From positions 1 to 40,859 of the forward strand of contig JAADFU010000206.1 of assembly GCA_013152715.1 (NCBI GenBank): DNA of 40,859 nt, given 5' to 3'. The notes below the pieces were generated by a model, which saw nothing but the letters and a program-made list of their open reading frames with translations, did not search any database and was not told the DNA's origin. Shown here in pieces: positions 1 to 7,751 of the stretch. Source of the stretch: Calditrichota bacterium (GTDB lineage Bacteria; Zhuqueibacterota; Zhuqueibacteria; Thermofontimicrobiales; Thermofontimicrobiaceae). A program made the position numbers and the translations under genes. Numbering within the stretch: the stretch's first letter is position 1; each line of letters starts with the position of its first letter.

Positions 1-113
1 TCAAAATACAATAAAAAGTTACGGATTGAAGCAAAGAAATATTTTGAAAAAATATGAAAAATTGGCTTTGATTGGGGTGCAATTTAACACTTAAATACCC
101 GGGATATTTTTTC

Positions 114-1235
114 TTATTTCAATTTCTTCTGAAATTTAAAAATACTCATCACAAATAACGACGTGCCGAGCAGAGCGAGCGGAATGACCTGATCGAGCAG
201 GTAGCGCAGCGGCGTGCCTTTCAGAAATAGCTCGCGCATACTGGTCATCATGTAGCGCATGGGATTGAGATAGGTGACAATTTGTAGCCACTGCGGCATG
301 TTGGGAATGGGAATAAAAAAGCCGCTGAGCATGGAAGAGAAAACCATGAAAAACCAGCTCAAAAAAAGCGCCTGCTGCTGTGTCTGGGAGAGGGTGGACA
401 CAATGAGCCCAATGCCGATTGTCGTGAACAAAAACAGGGCAGCGATGAAGTAAAGTGTCCAGTAGGATCCGGCGAAACCGATGGAGAAAATTATCTGCGC
501 CAATTTAATGATGACCGCCAATTGAATGAAGGCATAAACGAGATAGGGTAGCAGTTTCCCGGCGATGAGGTGGAATTTTTTGATGGGCGTGACCATGATA
601 TGTTCCAGTGTGCCGATTTCTTTTTCTTTCACCAGAGTGAGCGCACCCATGAAAGAGGTGACAATGGTCAGCAGCATCACCACGACGCCGGGGACCATGT
701 AAGCGTCATTTTTCAGATCCGGGTTGAACAGAAAATGCGTGTTCAGCGAGACGATTCTGTCCTTTTTGATGTGCTGCAGCAAAACCGATTTGGGAATGAG
801 TTGCACTGATTGTTCCAGCGCGATTTTTTGTAAGTAGCCGAAAGCGGTCATCGCCTGATTGCCGTCGATGGCGTCGAGGTACGCCAGCACCGATGCCTGT
901 CCGTTGCGAATCAATTTTTCGGAGAAATCCGGCGGAAAGTAGAGGCCGATTTTTGTTTTCCATTGTTTAATGTCGCGATCCAATTGATTCACATCGTCGG
1001 TGTAACCGACAAAGTCAAATCGGTCATTGGTCATTATTTTTTGGATGAAATGCCGGGAATAACTGGATTTGTCCATATCGCACATTTCAATCGCCACATG
1101 CTTGGTCTCAAAAGTTACCGCGTAACCCAAGATGAGCAATTGCAAAATCGGAGAGATGAGCAACATGCGCAACATGAATGGATCTCGCCGCAGGTGGCGA
1201 ATTTCTTTTTTCATCACTGCCAGTAATTGTTTCAT
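114..1235 (-). CDS. ABC-2 type permease, YbhR/YbhS family (second permease)
   Basis: Integral membrane subunit of an ABC exporter in the inner membrane. The 373-residue protein has the ABC-2 layout: one N-terminal membrane segment after KKEIRHLRRDP, a large extracytoplasmic domain of about 140 residues, then five or so hydrophobic segments from about residue 180 to the end, including the conserved LVKEKEIGTLEHIMVTP stretch. It is the last gene of the efflux operon. The stop of the preceding permease gene and this start abut (TAAATG), and a GGAG site lies 7 bases upstream of the ATG, so translational coupling is likely. The pair probably forms a heterodimer powered by the two ATPases upstream. 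The substrate cannot be read from sequence; the E. coli relatives act on drugs and other small cations. Confidence 0.9.
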   Translation of the reverse strand: MKQLLAVMKKEIRHLRRDPFMLRMLLISPILQLLILGYAVTFETKHVAIEMCDMDKSSYSRHFIQKIMTNDRFDFVGYTDDVNQLDRDIKQWKTKIGLYFPPDFSEKLIRNGQASVLAYLDAIDGNQAMTAFGYLQKIALEQSVQLIPKSVLLQHIKKDRIVSLNTHFLFNPDLKNDAYMVPGVVVMLLTIVTSFMGALTLVKEKEIGTLEHIMVTPIKKFHLIAGKLLPYLVYAFIQLAVIIKLAQIIFSIGFAGSYWTLYFIAALFLFTTIGIGLIVSTLSQTQQQALFLSWFFMVFSSMLSGFFIPIPNMPQWLQIVTYLNPMRYMMTSMRELFLKGTPLRYLLDQVIPLALLGTSLFVMSIFKFQKKLK

Positions 1236-2330
1236 TTATTGCTCCAGATAAGTTTTGAATTTCTTGGTGGAAACGATGATGAAAATTGAACTGAAACCAA
1301 TGAGAGCCAGCGAAGGCTTCAAAAGTTCGATGAACGTATTGTCTTTCAACATAATCCCCCGCACGATGACGAGAAAATATCGCGCCGGGATGATGTAGCT
1401 GATGTACTGCAAAAGTTTTGGCATCGACGCCAACGGAAAGATGAAGCCCGCCAGAATCAACGTCGGTAAGATCGTACTCATCAAGGCGAACAGCATGGCA
1501 ACCTGCTGCGTTTTTGCCAGCGAGGAAATCATCATGCCGAAGCTTAATCCGGTGAGGCAGTACAGAAATAGAAAAAAGTAGAGCAGCAAAATGCTCCCGC
1601 GCACCGGTACTTGAAATAAAAGCACGCCAACCAGAATGATGATGGTCCCCACCAACACCGAGAGTAGCAGGTAAGGGACAACTTTGCCGATGATGATTTC
1701 AAAAGAGTGCAAAGGCGAAATTTTCAGCAGTGTCATGGTTCCCATTTCTTTTTCCCGTACCAGCGTGATGCTGGTCAACATTGTCGTGATCATTATCATC
1801 AGCAACGCCAGCAAACCCGGCACCATGAAATAGGTACTTTTGAGCTCCGGATTGAAGCGAAAGACCTGATTGATTTCCACGGGTACGTACTGTTTCACGC
1901 CAATGAGTTCTTTGAAATGAAGCAATGTTTGCATGGCGTACTGCTCGATTAAAATTGCATCATTACTGTTGGACGCGTCAATCATGAAATCGACCTGCGT
2001 GGGCTGGTTTTCGTTCATGCTTTTTGCGAAACCATCGGGTATGGTCAGATGACCGCGAATTGCCCGTTTGAAAAATTGCACTTCCAGATCCTGGTCATCA
2101 TCGTTGATAATTTTAAAAAAATTCGATCCCTGAAATGCACGAATCAACTGTCGCGAATACTCGGAATGGTCATGATCGTCAATTGTGATCCTCACTTGTT
2201 GAATTTCAAGATTCAACGCATAACCAAACATGATCATCTGCAGCAGCGGCATGAGAAATAAAATGATCAGCGTGCGGAAATCCCGCATGATGTGATAAAA
2301 TTCTTTGGTGATAATTCCTAACAGAGCCAT
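1236..2330 (-). CDS. ABC-2 type permease, YbhS/YbhR family (first permease)
   Basis: A 364-residue inner-membrane permease, homologous in layout to the one that follows it. It has an N-terminal segment after ITKEFYHIMRDFRT, a periplasmic domain of about 150 residues, the LVREKEMGTMTLLKISP cytoplasmic segment near residue 190, and five C-terminal membrane helices. An AGAGGA site lies just upstream of the ATG. The gap to the ATPase gene is 9 bases. In E. coli the equivalent ybhS and ybhR are also adjacent and in this order relative to the adaptor and ATPase. It is expected to pair with the 114-1235 product in the membrane. Confidence 0.9.
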   Translation of the reverse strand: MALLGIITKEFYHIMRDFRTLIILFLMPLLQMIMFGYALNLEIQQVRITIDDHDHSEYSRQLIRAFQGSNFFKIINDDDQDLEVQFFKRAIRGHLTIPDGFAKSMNENQPTQVDFMIDASNSNDAILIEQYAMQTLLHFKELIGVKQYVPVEINQVFRFNPELKSTYFMVPGLLALLMIMITTMLTSITLVREKEMGTMTLLKISPLHSFEIIIGKVVPYLLLSVLVGTIIILVGVLLFQVPVRGSILLLYFFLFLYCLTGLSFGMMISSLAKTQQVAMLFALMSTILPTLILAGFIFPLASMPKLLQYISYIIPARYFLVIVRGIMLKDNTFIELLKPSLALIGFSSIFIIVSTKKFKTYLEQ

Positions 2331-2339
2331 TGTTTTCCT

Positions 2340-3068
2340 CTAATATTGAATTGCCTGAAGAAATACGTCCTGCATACTGGAAACGTTAAATTTATCTTTC
2401 AATTCCGCCGGGGTGCCGGTCTGGACAATTTTTCCTTTATCCATAATGGAAAGTCGGTGGCAATATTCGGCTTCGTCCATGTAATGGGTGGTGACGAAGA
2501 CCGTTTTCCCGGCGGCGCTCAGTTCGTATATTTGATCCCAAAATTGTCTGCGCCCCACCGGATCAACGCCGGAAGTGGCTTCATCCAAAAATAAGATGGG
2601 CGGATCGTGAATCAGTGTCGTGCGCAGCGCCAACCGTTGTTTGTATCCCAGCGGCAATTCTTTGGTCAAAATGTTATCCAGATTATTTAATTTCAGTTCC
2701 GCTGATAAATTCTCTTTTTCTTCGGCTAATTTTTCCGGTGCAACATTGTAAATTTCACTGAAAAACTCCATGTTTTCAAAAGGAGTCAAATCCTGATACA
2801 GAGAAAATTTTTGTGACATGTAGCCGATGCGCATTTTCACCTCTTCAGGCTGGCGCAGTACAGAAAGCCCGTCAAGTTCGATTTCACCGGATGTGGGTTC
2901 CAGCAGAGCGCAAACCATGCGGATCGTTGTTGTTTTCCCGGCACCATTGGCGCCTAAAAAACCGAAAACTTCTCCCTTTTTTACAGTCAGGGAAATATTA
3001 TCTACAGCCGTGAAATTGCCGAATTTTTTTGTCAGATTTTGAATCGTCAGTGCATTATTTGACATCAT
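2340..3068 (-). CDS. ABC transporter ATPase, equivalent to the C-terminal half of YbhF
   Basis: Cytoplasmic nucleotide-binding subunit of 242 residues. Walker A is GANGAGKTTT (about residues 39-48), the Q-loop is GYMSQKFSLYQDL, Walker B is ILFLDEATSGVDP, and the H-switch lies in VFVTTHYMDEAE. The signature loop reads LPLGYKQ instead of LSGGQ, a degeneration I recall from the second domain of the fused YbhF ATPases. The start overlaps the upstream ATPase gene by 14 bases, with GGAG six bases before the ATG, so the two are probably made in equal amounts. I infer an asymmetric heterodimer in which one composite ATP site uses the canonical signature of the partner and the other uses this degenerate one. 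Confidence 0.92.
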   Translation of the reverse strand: MMSNNALTIQNLTKKFGNFTAVDNISLTVKKGEVFGFLGANGAGKTTTIRMVCALLEPTSGEIELDGLSVLRQPEEVKMRIGYMSQKFSLYQDLTPFENMEFFSEIYNVAPEKLAEEKENLSAELKLNNLDNILTKELPLGYKQRLALRTTLIHDPPILFLDEATSGVDPVGRRQFWDQIYELSAAGKTVFVTTHYMDEAEYCHRLSIMDKGKIVQTGTPAELKDKFNVSSMQDVFLQAIQY

Positions 3069-3990
3069 TTATTTCTCCGGATCGTTCTAATAAATCGAGG
3101 AAAATGTCTTCCAGCGTGGGGGGGATTTTTTTAATCGAAATTTCATCACCGGCGATTTTTTTGATTCCTTGCAAAGATGGTTCCGCTTTTGTGCGCATGG
3201 CGCAGTGAATCGTGTCGCCAATCAGGTAAAATCGTGCCGTGATTTGAGAACGCTGTAATTTTTTCATCGCCGGAATCGGATCGCGCGTCTCAATTTGATA
3301 GAACGGGATTTCATAGTCGGAAATGATTTGTGCCGGCAGTCCCTGCTTTAAAATTTTGCCCTGATGAAAAAGATAAATATAATCGCATTGCATGGCTTCG
3401 TCCAGATAGGGCGTGGAAATGAGAATGGTTTTGCCCTCGGATTTCAATTGATTCAACATTTTCCAGAATTCTGCGCGCGACACCGGATCCACACCGGTGG
3501 TTGGTTCGTCCAAAACGAGAATTTTTGGATCGTGCATCAGCGCGCACGACAGAGCTAATTTTTGTTTCATCCCGCCGGAAAGATGACCTGCCAGTGTGCT
3601 TTTGAAATTCTCCAGGCGATTAAATCCGTAAAGCATTTCCATTTTTTCATTATACTGGGATTTGGGAATTTTGTAAATTTGGAAGAAAAATTTCAAATTT
3701 TCTTCGACGCTTAAATCTGTGTACAGGGAAAAAATTTCCGGCATATAACCAATGTGGCGTCGAATGGCGCGTTTTTCGGTTTCAATTGAACTACCCAAAA
3801 CTGTTCCGCTGCCGTTATCTGCTGTCTCGAGCGTGAGAATGATTTTCATCAGCGTGGATTTTCCGGCGCCGTCCGCTCCAATGAAGCCGATGATTGCAGC
3901 CGCCGGAATGGAAACAGAAACATGATCGAGAGCCACGACATTGTCATATTTTTTGGAAATATTTTCCAGATTAACTATTTTTTCAGACAT
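3055..3990 (-). CDS. ABC transporter ATPase, equivalent to the N-terminal half of YbhF
   Basis: Cytoplasmic ATPase of 311 residues. Walker A is GADGAGKST (about residues 38-46), the signature is LSGGMKQKLAL, and Walker B is ILVLDEPTTGVDP. The Q-loop position appears to hold Glu (GYMPEIFSLY) where most relatives have Gln, which is unusual and might slow the ATP cycle. The last 80 or so residues form a C-terminal extension ending in LEDIFLDLLERSGE, common to drug-type ABC ATPases. The start has AAAGGA upstream and lies 11 bases after the adaptor gene. The GADGAGKS and LSGGMKQKL wording matches the first half of E. coli YbhF, so this and the next gene look like a split version of that fused protein. 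Confidence 0.92.
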   Translation of the reverse strand: MSEKIVNLENISKKYDNVVALDHVSVSIPAAAIIGFIGADGAGKSTLMKIILTLETADNGSGTVLGSSIETEKRAIRRHIGYMPEIFSLYTDLSVEENLKFFFQIYKIPKSQYNEKMEMLYGFNRLENFKSTLAGHLSGGMKQKLALSCALMHDPKILVLDEPTTGVDPVSRAEFWKMLNQLKSEGKTILISTPYLDEAMQCDYIYLFHQGKILKQGLPAQIISDYEIPFYQIETRDPIPAMKKLQRSQITARFYLIGDTIHCAMRTKAEPSLQGIKKIAGDEISIKKIPPTLEDIFLDLLERSGEINDVK

Positions 3991-4001
3991 TGAATGTTCC
4001 T

Positions 4002-4883
4002 TTATAACTCCACTTCAACAGCCATGCCCGGCTTCAAAACGTGATTTTTGTTTTCGATGGACACTTTGACACCAAAAACCAGTGCCTTGCGGTTGTCCGG
4101 CGTGAGAATTGTTTTGGGCGTGAATTCTGCCTGTTGATTGATGTAATTGATTGTCCCTGAGAGTGGCTCCTTCAACCCGTCAACGCGAACAGTGACTTGT
4201 TTGCCGATTTGAATGTTCGCCAGATCGACTTCGGAAACGTAAAGGTAACACCAGACGTCATTCAGATTGATGATGTCGGAGATGGTGGAAAATGGTGGCG
4301 GCGTCTCGCCCTCATTGTAATAAATTTTATCGATGACTCCCTGAACCGGCGTCCGCAGGTGCGCTTTTTTTAGCTTTTCCTGCAACAATTGTAACTGGTA
4401 GCTTGTCGCATCAAATTTTTCTGTGAGAATTTTTTTATTCAATCCCGCCATTTCCAATTTACTTTTATTCACCGTCAATTGCAATTTGATGTCTGCCAGC
4501 GTCTGCGTCGGAATTGCTTTTGACTTTGATAATTCAATGTTTTTTTTGTATTTATCGAGAAAGTAGTTGTAGGAAGTTCTCGCTTGTTCAAGCTGCAAGT
4601 CGCCGTTTTGCTGTTGCAATTTTATCTCCGCAAGCATGGCTGCCGCTTGTTTGAGCTGCAGCGCGATGCTAGTCGTATCGATTAAAGCGACCAGTTCGCC
4701 GGCTTTTACTTCATTTCCTTCATTAAAGGGAAGATAGATAATCTCGTCGCTGATGGGTGAACTGAGTGAGTAAATTTTTCCTTCCACAATGCCGGTGTAA
4801 GCCGATTTTGATTTGTCGCCGCTACAGTTGGCGAGCAGCGCTATCATCACTACTAAAGTCAACAAAAAAATAATCCGTTTCAT
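4002..4883 (-). CDS. HlyD-type periplasmic adaptor, probable lipoprotein
   Basis: Membrane-fusion protein of 293 residues that would link the permease pair to the TolC-like channel. The N-terminus is a signal peptide ending in ALLANC, consistent with a lipobox at Cys20 although Asn at -1 is not typical. It is followed by a lipoyl-like segment (NEGNEVKAGELVALID), a long heptad-rich coiled-coil hairpin at about residues 70-170, the returning lipoyl half (LRTPVQGVIDKIYYNEGE), and a beta-barrel ending in KPGMAVEVEL. I chose the ATG at 4883 because GGAGGT lies five bases upstream. A longer in-frame reading from 4961 runs through low-complexity repeat sequence and has no such site. E. coli YbhG is the closest functional analogue by gene order. 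Confidence 0.88.
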   Translation of the reverse strand: MKRIIFLLTLVVMIALLANCSGDKSKSAYTGIVEGKIYSLSSPISDEIIYLPFNEGNEVKAGELVALIDTTSIALQLKQAAAMLAEIKLQQQNGDLQLEQARTSYNYFLDKYKKNIELSKSKAIPTQTLADIKLQLTVNKSKLEMAGLNKKILTEKFDATSYQLQLLQEKLKKAHLRTPVQGVIDKIYYNEGETPPPFSTISDIINLNDVWCYLYVSEVDLANIQIGKQVTVRVDGLKEPLSGTINYINQQAEFTPKTILTPDNRKALVFGVKVSIENKNHVLKPGMAVEVEL

Positions 4884-4900
4884 CCCGGACCTCCAGTGTT

Positions 4901-4950
4901 TTTGGTTTCGGGTTGTTAGTGTTTCGGGCTTTGTGTTTCGAGTTTTGAGT
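4901..4950. repeat. Degenerate GTTTCG tandem repeat in the adaptor leader
   Basis: Three GTTTCG cores start at 4905, 4921 and 4935, in units of 16 and 14 bases (GTTTCGGG, GTTTCGGG, GTTTCGAG). They lie in the gap between the TolC-like gene and the adaptor ribosome-binding site. Read on the minus strand in one frame they give TRNTKPET-like peptide, a pattern I associate with simple repeats scattered in some bacterial genomes rather than with real protein. Related words occur at 30621-30645 and 32763-32776. Confidence 0.5.
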
Positions 4951-5059
4951 TTTTTATCCAAAAATTATTTTTGAACTTACCTTCCAGTTCTCTGTAAAAC
5001 TTTTCAAAATTTGCACGCGTATCATTTTGTCATTGGCCACATTTATAAAAATTCTGAAA

Positions 5060-6376
5060 CTACAAACTTCGAAAAAAACTAAACCCAACTTCTTTATTTA
5101 ATAACAAATAAATCATCTTTCCCTGAATTTGCACCAGGCTTTTTTTCATTTCTGTGTCTGTCAATTCTCTTTCCGCCTGCAGAACATCCAGCGTGGTTTG
5201 CTGTCCCTGTTCCCAGCGCTGCTTGATCAAGTCGTATTTTTCTTGCTTTTCAAGGATCATTGTTTCCAATAATTTTTGTTGTTCGGAAAATTCTCTGAGC
5301 TGTTGCAAGTATTTTTTTGCTTTTGTTTCAGTAGCGCGATGAAGCAACTGTTTTTGCAGCGAGACCTGTCGCAGCGAATAATCTTGCTGCTGCACCGACG
5401 CGCGATCTCGTCCCCAACGCCAGATGTTCCAGCTAAATTGTACGCCGACAGTCCAGTAATCCATCCATTTGTCGTCGAAGAAATTGACGCCGGGTTTGCC
5501 ATAATGGTAGGCAAACGCCAGATACATTTTGGGGAGATAATTTGAGTATTGCTGCTTTTTGAGATAATCGAGCTTTTGCGACTGGAAATTCAGTGTCTGC
5601 AGGTCAAAATTGTTTCCCAGTTTGGAAAAAATATCATTAGCGTGGGGCAGACTGAATTCTGTTGCTTGCGGACTGATAATTACCGAATCGATTTCGGAAA
5701 CGCCGCTCAAAAGCTCCAAATCGTGCAGGGTTTGTCTGATTGAACTTTGCAGTGAAATTTTTTGCAGCCTGATATCATTCATCCGGCTGGAGATGTCCAG
5801 CGTGTCGATAGACGAGGCAAATCCCTGCTCAAAAAGAGCGTGTACGCGCTGTTGCTGCAAAGCGAGTCGCGCCATGCTGTTATTCAGCGCCTGCAATGTC
5901 TGCGCGCGATAGAGGTACTGGTACGCCTGCGAATAGACTTGAAATTGAATTTCTTTTTTGCGATATTGCCGTCGATAGTTCTGTTCCTCCAGCGAAGTGT
6001 TCAGCAGATGCCGCCGGTGGACACGCGAAAATCCGTCGAACAAAAGCGCTTTCATCTGCACGGAAAAATCGTACTGATCGTAAACGCCGGCTTGGATGCT
6101 CCCCCCCGGCACCGGCAGAAAGGGTAGCGAGAGCTGGGCGACTTCGGACTGGTGATTGTAAACGCCGTTAAGATTGAGTTCCGGCAAATAAGTCGAATTG
6201 AGTTTGCGCTTGTCCAGAGAAATTTTTTCTTTTTCAAACGCCAGAATTTGCTGCTGCTCATCAATTGCCAGCGCCGCTTGCACCAGTGAATCTACGGAAA
6301 TAGCGACAGGGCGCTGCGCAAGAGCGGCATGACCGAATAGCAAAGTCAACCCGAGCAAAAACAGTGATTTTTTCAT
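5060..6376 (-). CDS. TolC-family outer-membrane efflux channel
   Basis: Outer-membrane factor of 438 residues with a signal peptide (cleavage expected after GHAALAQ). The mature part is two similar halves rich in long amphipathic helices with Gln, Leu and Lys heptads, typical of OEP repeats. The first covers about residues 25-225 and the second about 245-430, with strand-like stretches such as MYLAFAYHYG and WTVGVQFSWNIW. It would form the trimeric exit duct for the ABC pump. The start has AAAGGAA eight bases upstream and lies 18 bases after the repressor stop. E. coli supplies TolC from a distant locus, whereas here the channel is part of the operon. Confidence 0.9.
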   Translation of the reverse strand: MKKSLFLLGLTLLFGHAALAQRPVAISVDSLVQAALAIDEQQQILAFEKEKISLDKRKLNSTYLPELNLNGVYNHQSEVAQLSLPFLPVPGGSIQAGVYDQYDFSVQMKALLFDGFSRVHRRHLLNTSLEEQNYRRQYRKKEIQFQVYSQAYQYLYRAQTLQALNNSMARLALQQQRVHALFEQGFASSIDTLDISSRMNDIRLQKISLQSSIRQTLHDLELLSGVSEIDSVIISPQATEFSLPHANDIFSKLGNNFDLQTLNFQSQKLDYLKKQQYSNYLPKMYLAFAYHYGKPGVNFFDDKWMDYWTVGVQFSWNIWRWGRDRASVQQQDYSLRQVSLQKQLLHRATETKAKKYLQQLREFSEQQKLLETMILEKQEKYDLIKQRWEQGQQTTLDVLQAERELTDTEMKKSLVQIQGKMIYLLLNKEVGFSFFRSL

Positions 6377-6394
6377 TGCTGAAATTCCTTTTCA

Positions 6395-7015
6395 TTATTC
6401 GTTGTTAATATCATTCCACACTAATCGAAAAATTTCTTGTTTGCGTTCATTTAAAATGGTAGCCAATTCATCTTCGGACAGTTCAAAAATCGAAGTAATG
6501 ATCGGCGATGCCACGAAAGGGAAAATATCCAGACTCACCAGATTAAGCATAAAATGAAGCGGATTAATCGGCTTGATTTCCTTATTTTGAATTGCATTGT
6601 GGATTCGCTTTAAAAAGACTTCGCGCGGTACGGATTCAAAATTTCCGACCACATCCTCCACGAAATCCTGCATTGCGTCTTTCTTCTCGCGCAATTCCCA
6701 GAGGATGAAATTCAACAATTTTTTGTGCTGGTTGAGAAAGTCGATATGACTTGAAATAAATTGCTCCAGAAATTCTCGAAATGGAATATCTTCGGGGATA
6801 TTCACCAGTCTGGCGATGACTTCTTTCAGAATATCCTTGAGCACTGCGAGATAGAGTTTCTCTTTGGAACGGAAATAGTAATGCACCAACGCTTTGTTCA
6901 CGCCGGCCCTTTCAGCGATGGCCCGCATGCGCGCGCCGTCTTTTCCCTTTTCAAGAAAAATTTCCCGCGCCGCGGCCTTGATTTTATTTTCAGTTTCATC
7001 GCTTGATTTAATCAT
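6395..7015 (-). CDS. TetR/AcrR-family repressor of the efflux operon
   Basis: A 206-residue regulator. Residues 8-55 form the TetR DNA-binding domain, with the typical AREIFLEKGKDGARMRAIA start and the recognition helix in GVNKALVHYYFRSKEKLY. The remainder is a helical ligand-binding and dimer domain with no recognisable ligand signature. It is the first gene of the operon, the same position as the TetR-type regulator CecR (YbiH) before ybhGFSR in E. coli. Two palindromes lie immediately before the start (7018-7050), one over the promoter -10 end and one over the probable ribosome-binding region, so autorepression is likely. The inducer is unknown. Confidence 0.92.
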   Translation of the reverse strand: MIKSSDETENKIKAAAREIFLEKGKDGARMRAIAERAGVNKALVHYYFRSKEKLYLAVLKDILKEVIARLVNIPEDIPFREFLEQFISSHIDFLNQHKKLLNFILWELREKKDAMQDFVEDVVGNFESVPREVFLKRIHNAIQNKEIKPINPLHFMLNLVSLDIFPFVASPIITSIFELSEDELATILNERKQEIFRLVWNDINNE

Positions 7016-7017
7016 CT

Positions 7018-7050
7018 GGGTTAACCCTTTAGTTTAACTGATTGGTTAAA
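7018..7050 (-). promoter_or_regulatory. Two palindromic operator candidates before the TetR gene
   Basis: GGGTTAACCC at 7018-7027 is a perfect 10-base palindrome and overlaps the AAAGGG that would serve as ribosome-binding site. At 7033-7050 the minus strand reads TTTAACCAATCAGTTAAA, with perfect six-base arms around a six-base centre. The second site overlaps the last two bases of the -10 hexamer and covers the expected transcription start. Both share the half-site GTTAA. This is the usual arrangement for a self-repressing TetR protein. Confidence 0.6.
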
Positions 7051-7077
7051 TATAAGAAATTTTTTTTTGAAATGCAA
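7049..7077 (-). promoter_or_regulatory. Promoter of the efflux operon
   Basis: On the minus strand, TTGCAT (7077-7072) and TATATT (7054-7049) are separated by exactly 17 bases. The expected start point is around 7042, inside the operator candidate. The same hexamers occur before the 29347 gene and before the 35349 gene. Confidence 0.6.
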
Positions 7078-7135
7078 GAGATTTTTTGAATTTTTTTCAA
7101 AGATAACCTGGAGGTAATATCTTTCAAACCTTGAA

Positions 7136-7548
7136 ATGACATTTTTCTATGACTTGTAATTTTCAAAGCCGCTTTTAATTATCGCTATTGTGCTAAGATA
7201 AAATGAAAAAATCCGCCGCAGGCGGATTAACATTTGTAGCAGACAACGATTGTAGTACAAATGACGAACTCCGAAGGAGTTCAACAAAAAAATTATCACG
7301 GCTATCGAGCAACATATTTTATAGGACAATGATGTTCAACCACTGCGGGGTTGGATTTTCATATTTTTCTACAAAACTTGAGCGCCTACGGCGTTCTTGT
7401 GCACAATAAAAATTTGAGCTAATATCACTTTGGTTTCTATATGACATTTTTTATCATTTGTGGTTTCCAATACTGCCTTTAATTATTACAATTATGCCAG
7501 AACAAAGTTAAGATGGTATAATTATTCGGCCTCGAAGTCTCCGAGACT
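7136..7548. repeat. Triloop hairpin array bracketed by direct repeats
   Basis: Two direct repeats, 7136-7193 and 7441-7498, match at 44 of 58 positions without gaps and lie 305 bases apart. Between them are five stem-loops. Four have a three-base loop: 7210-7228 (8-base arms, loop GCA), 7266-7282 (7-base arms, loop GAA), 7337-7353 (7-base arms with one mismatch, loop TGC) and 7380-7396 (7-base arms with one G-T pair, loop TAC). The fifth, 7231-7263, has CATTTGTA arms around 17 bases. A sixth, weaker hairpin (7536-7548, loop CCG) follows the second direct repeat. The arms differ in sequence but keep a CC-loop-GG design in most copies. No coding potential is apparent in the gap from 7016 to 7751; 7549-7700 is AT-rich and I see nothing else in it. 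Confidence 0.6.
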
Positions 7549-7700
7549 CAAAGGGCAAAAAAAAACCGATATTCCATCAGTAAAGAAAATTTTTCAGCAA
7601 AAAAATTGTTGTTACTTCGACACGCATAAAAATCTCGGTCCTGAATCGCTTAAAAAAAAAGGAAACAAAAGAGGCATTTTGGTTCTGCGGATGAAATGAA

Positions 7701-7750
7701 AATGGGAACTTGTCGACGCTTATTGGCCGCACAATAAAGAAGCTCCCATT
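7701..7750 (-). terminator. Two-tier hairpin after the alpha-galactosidase-like gene
   Basis: Outer arms 7701-7711 and 7740-7750 pair over 11 bases; in minus-strand RNA the only non-Watson-Crick pair is one G-U. Inside lies TTATTG (7720-7725) pairing with CAATAA (7732-7737). The structure begins directly after the stop codon at 7752-7754 and is followed on the minus strand by TTCATTTCATC, only a weak U tract. It is probably the 3' end structure of the polysaccharide operon. Confidence 0.5.
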
Positions 7751-7751
7751 C

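Noticed and set aside
4884-4961. N-terminal extension of the HlyD-like protein
   Set aside because: The extra 26 codons come from repeat sequence, and the ATG at 4883 has a much better ribosome-binding site followed by a signal peptide.
7210-7396. CRISPR array
   Set aside because: The palindromic units differ in sequence and their spacing is irregular, so there is no repeat-spacer order; no cas gene is present.
7203-7409. Small open frame through the hairpin array
   Set aside because: Its sequence is made of the palindromes, it has no ribosome-binding site, and the region has stops in all other frames.
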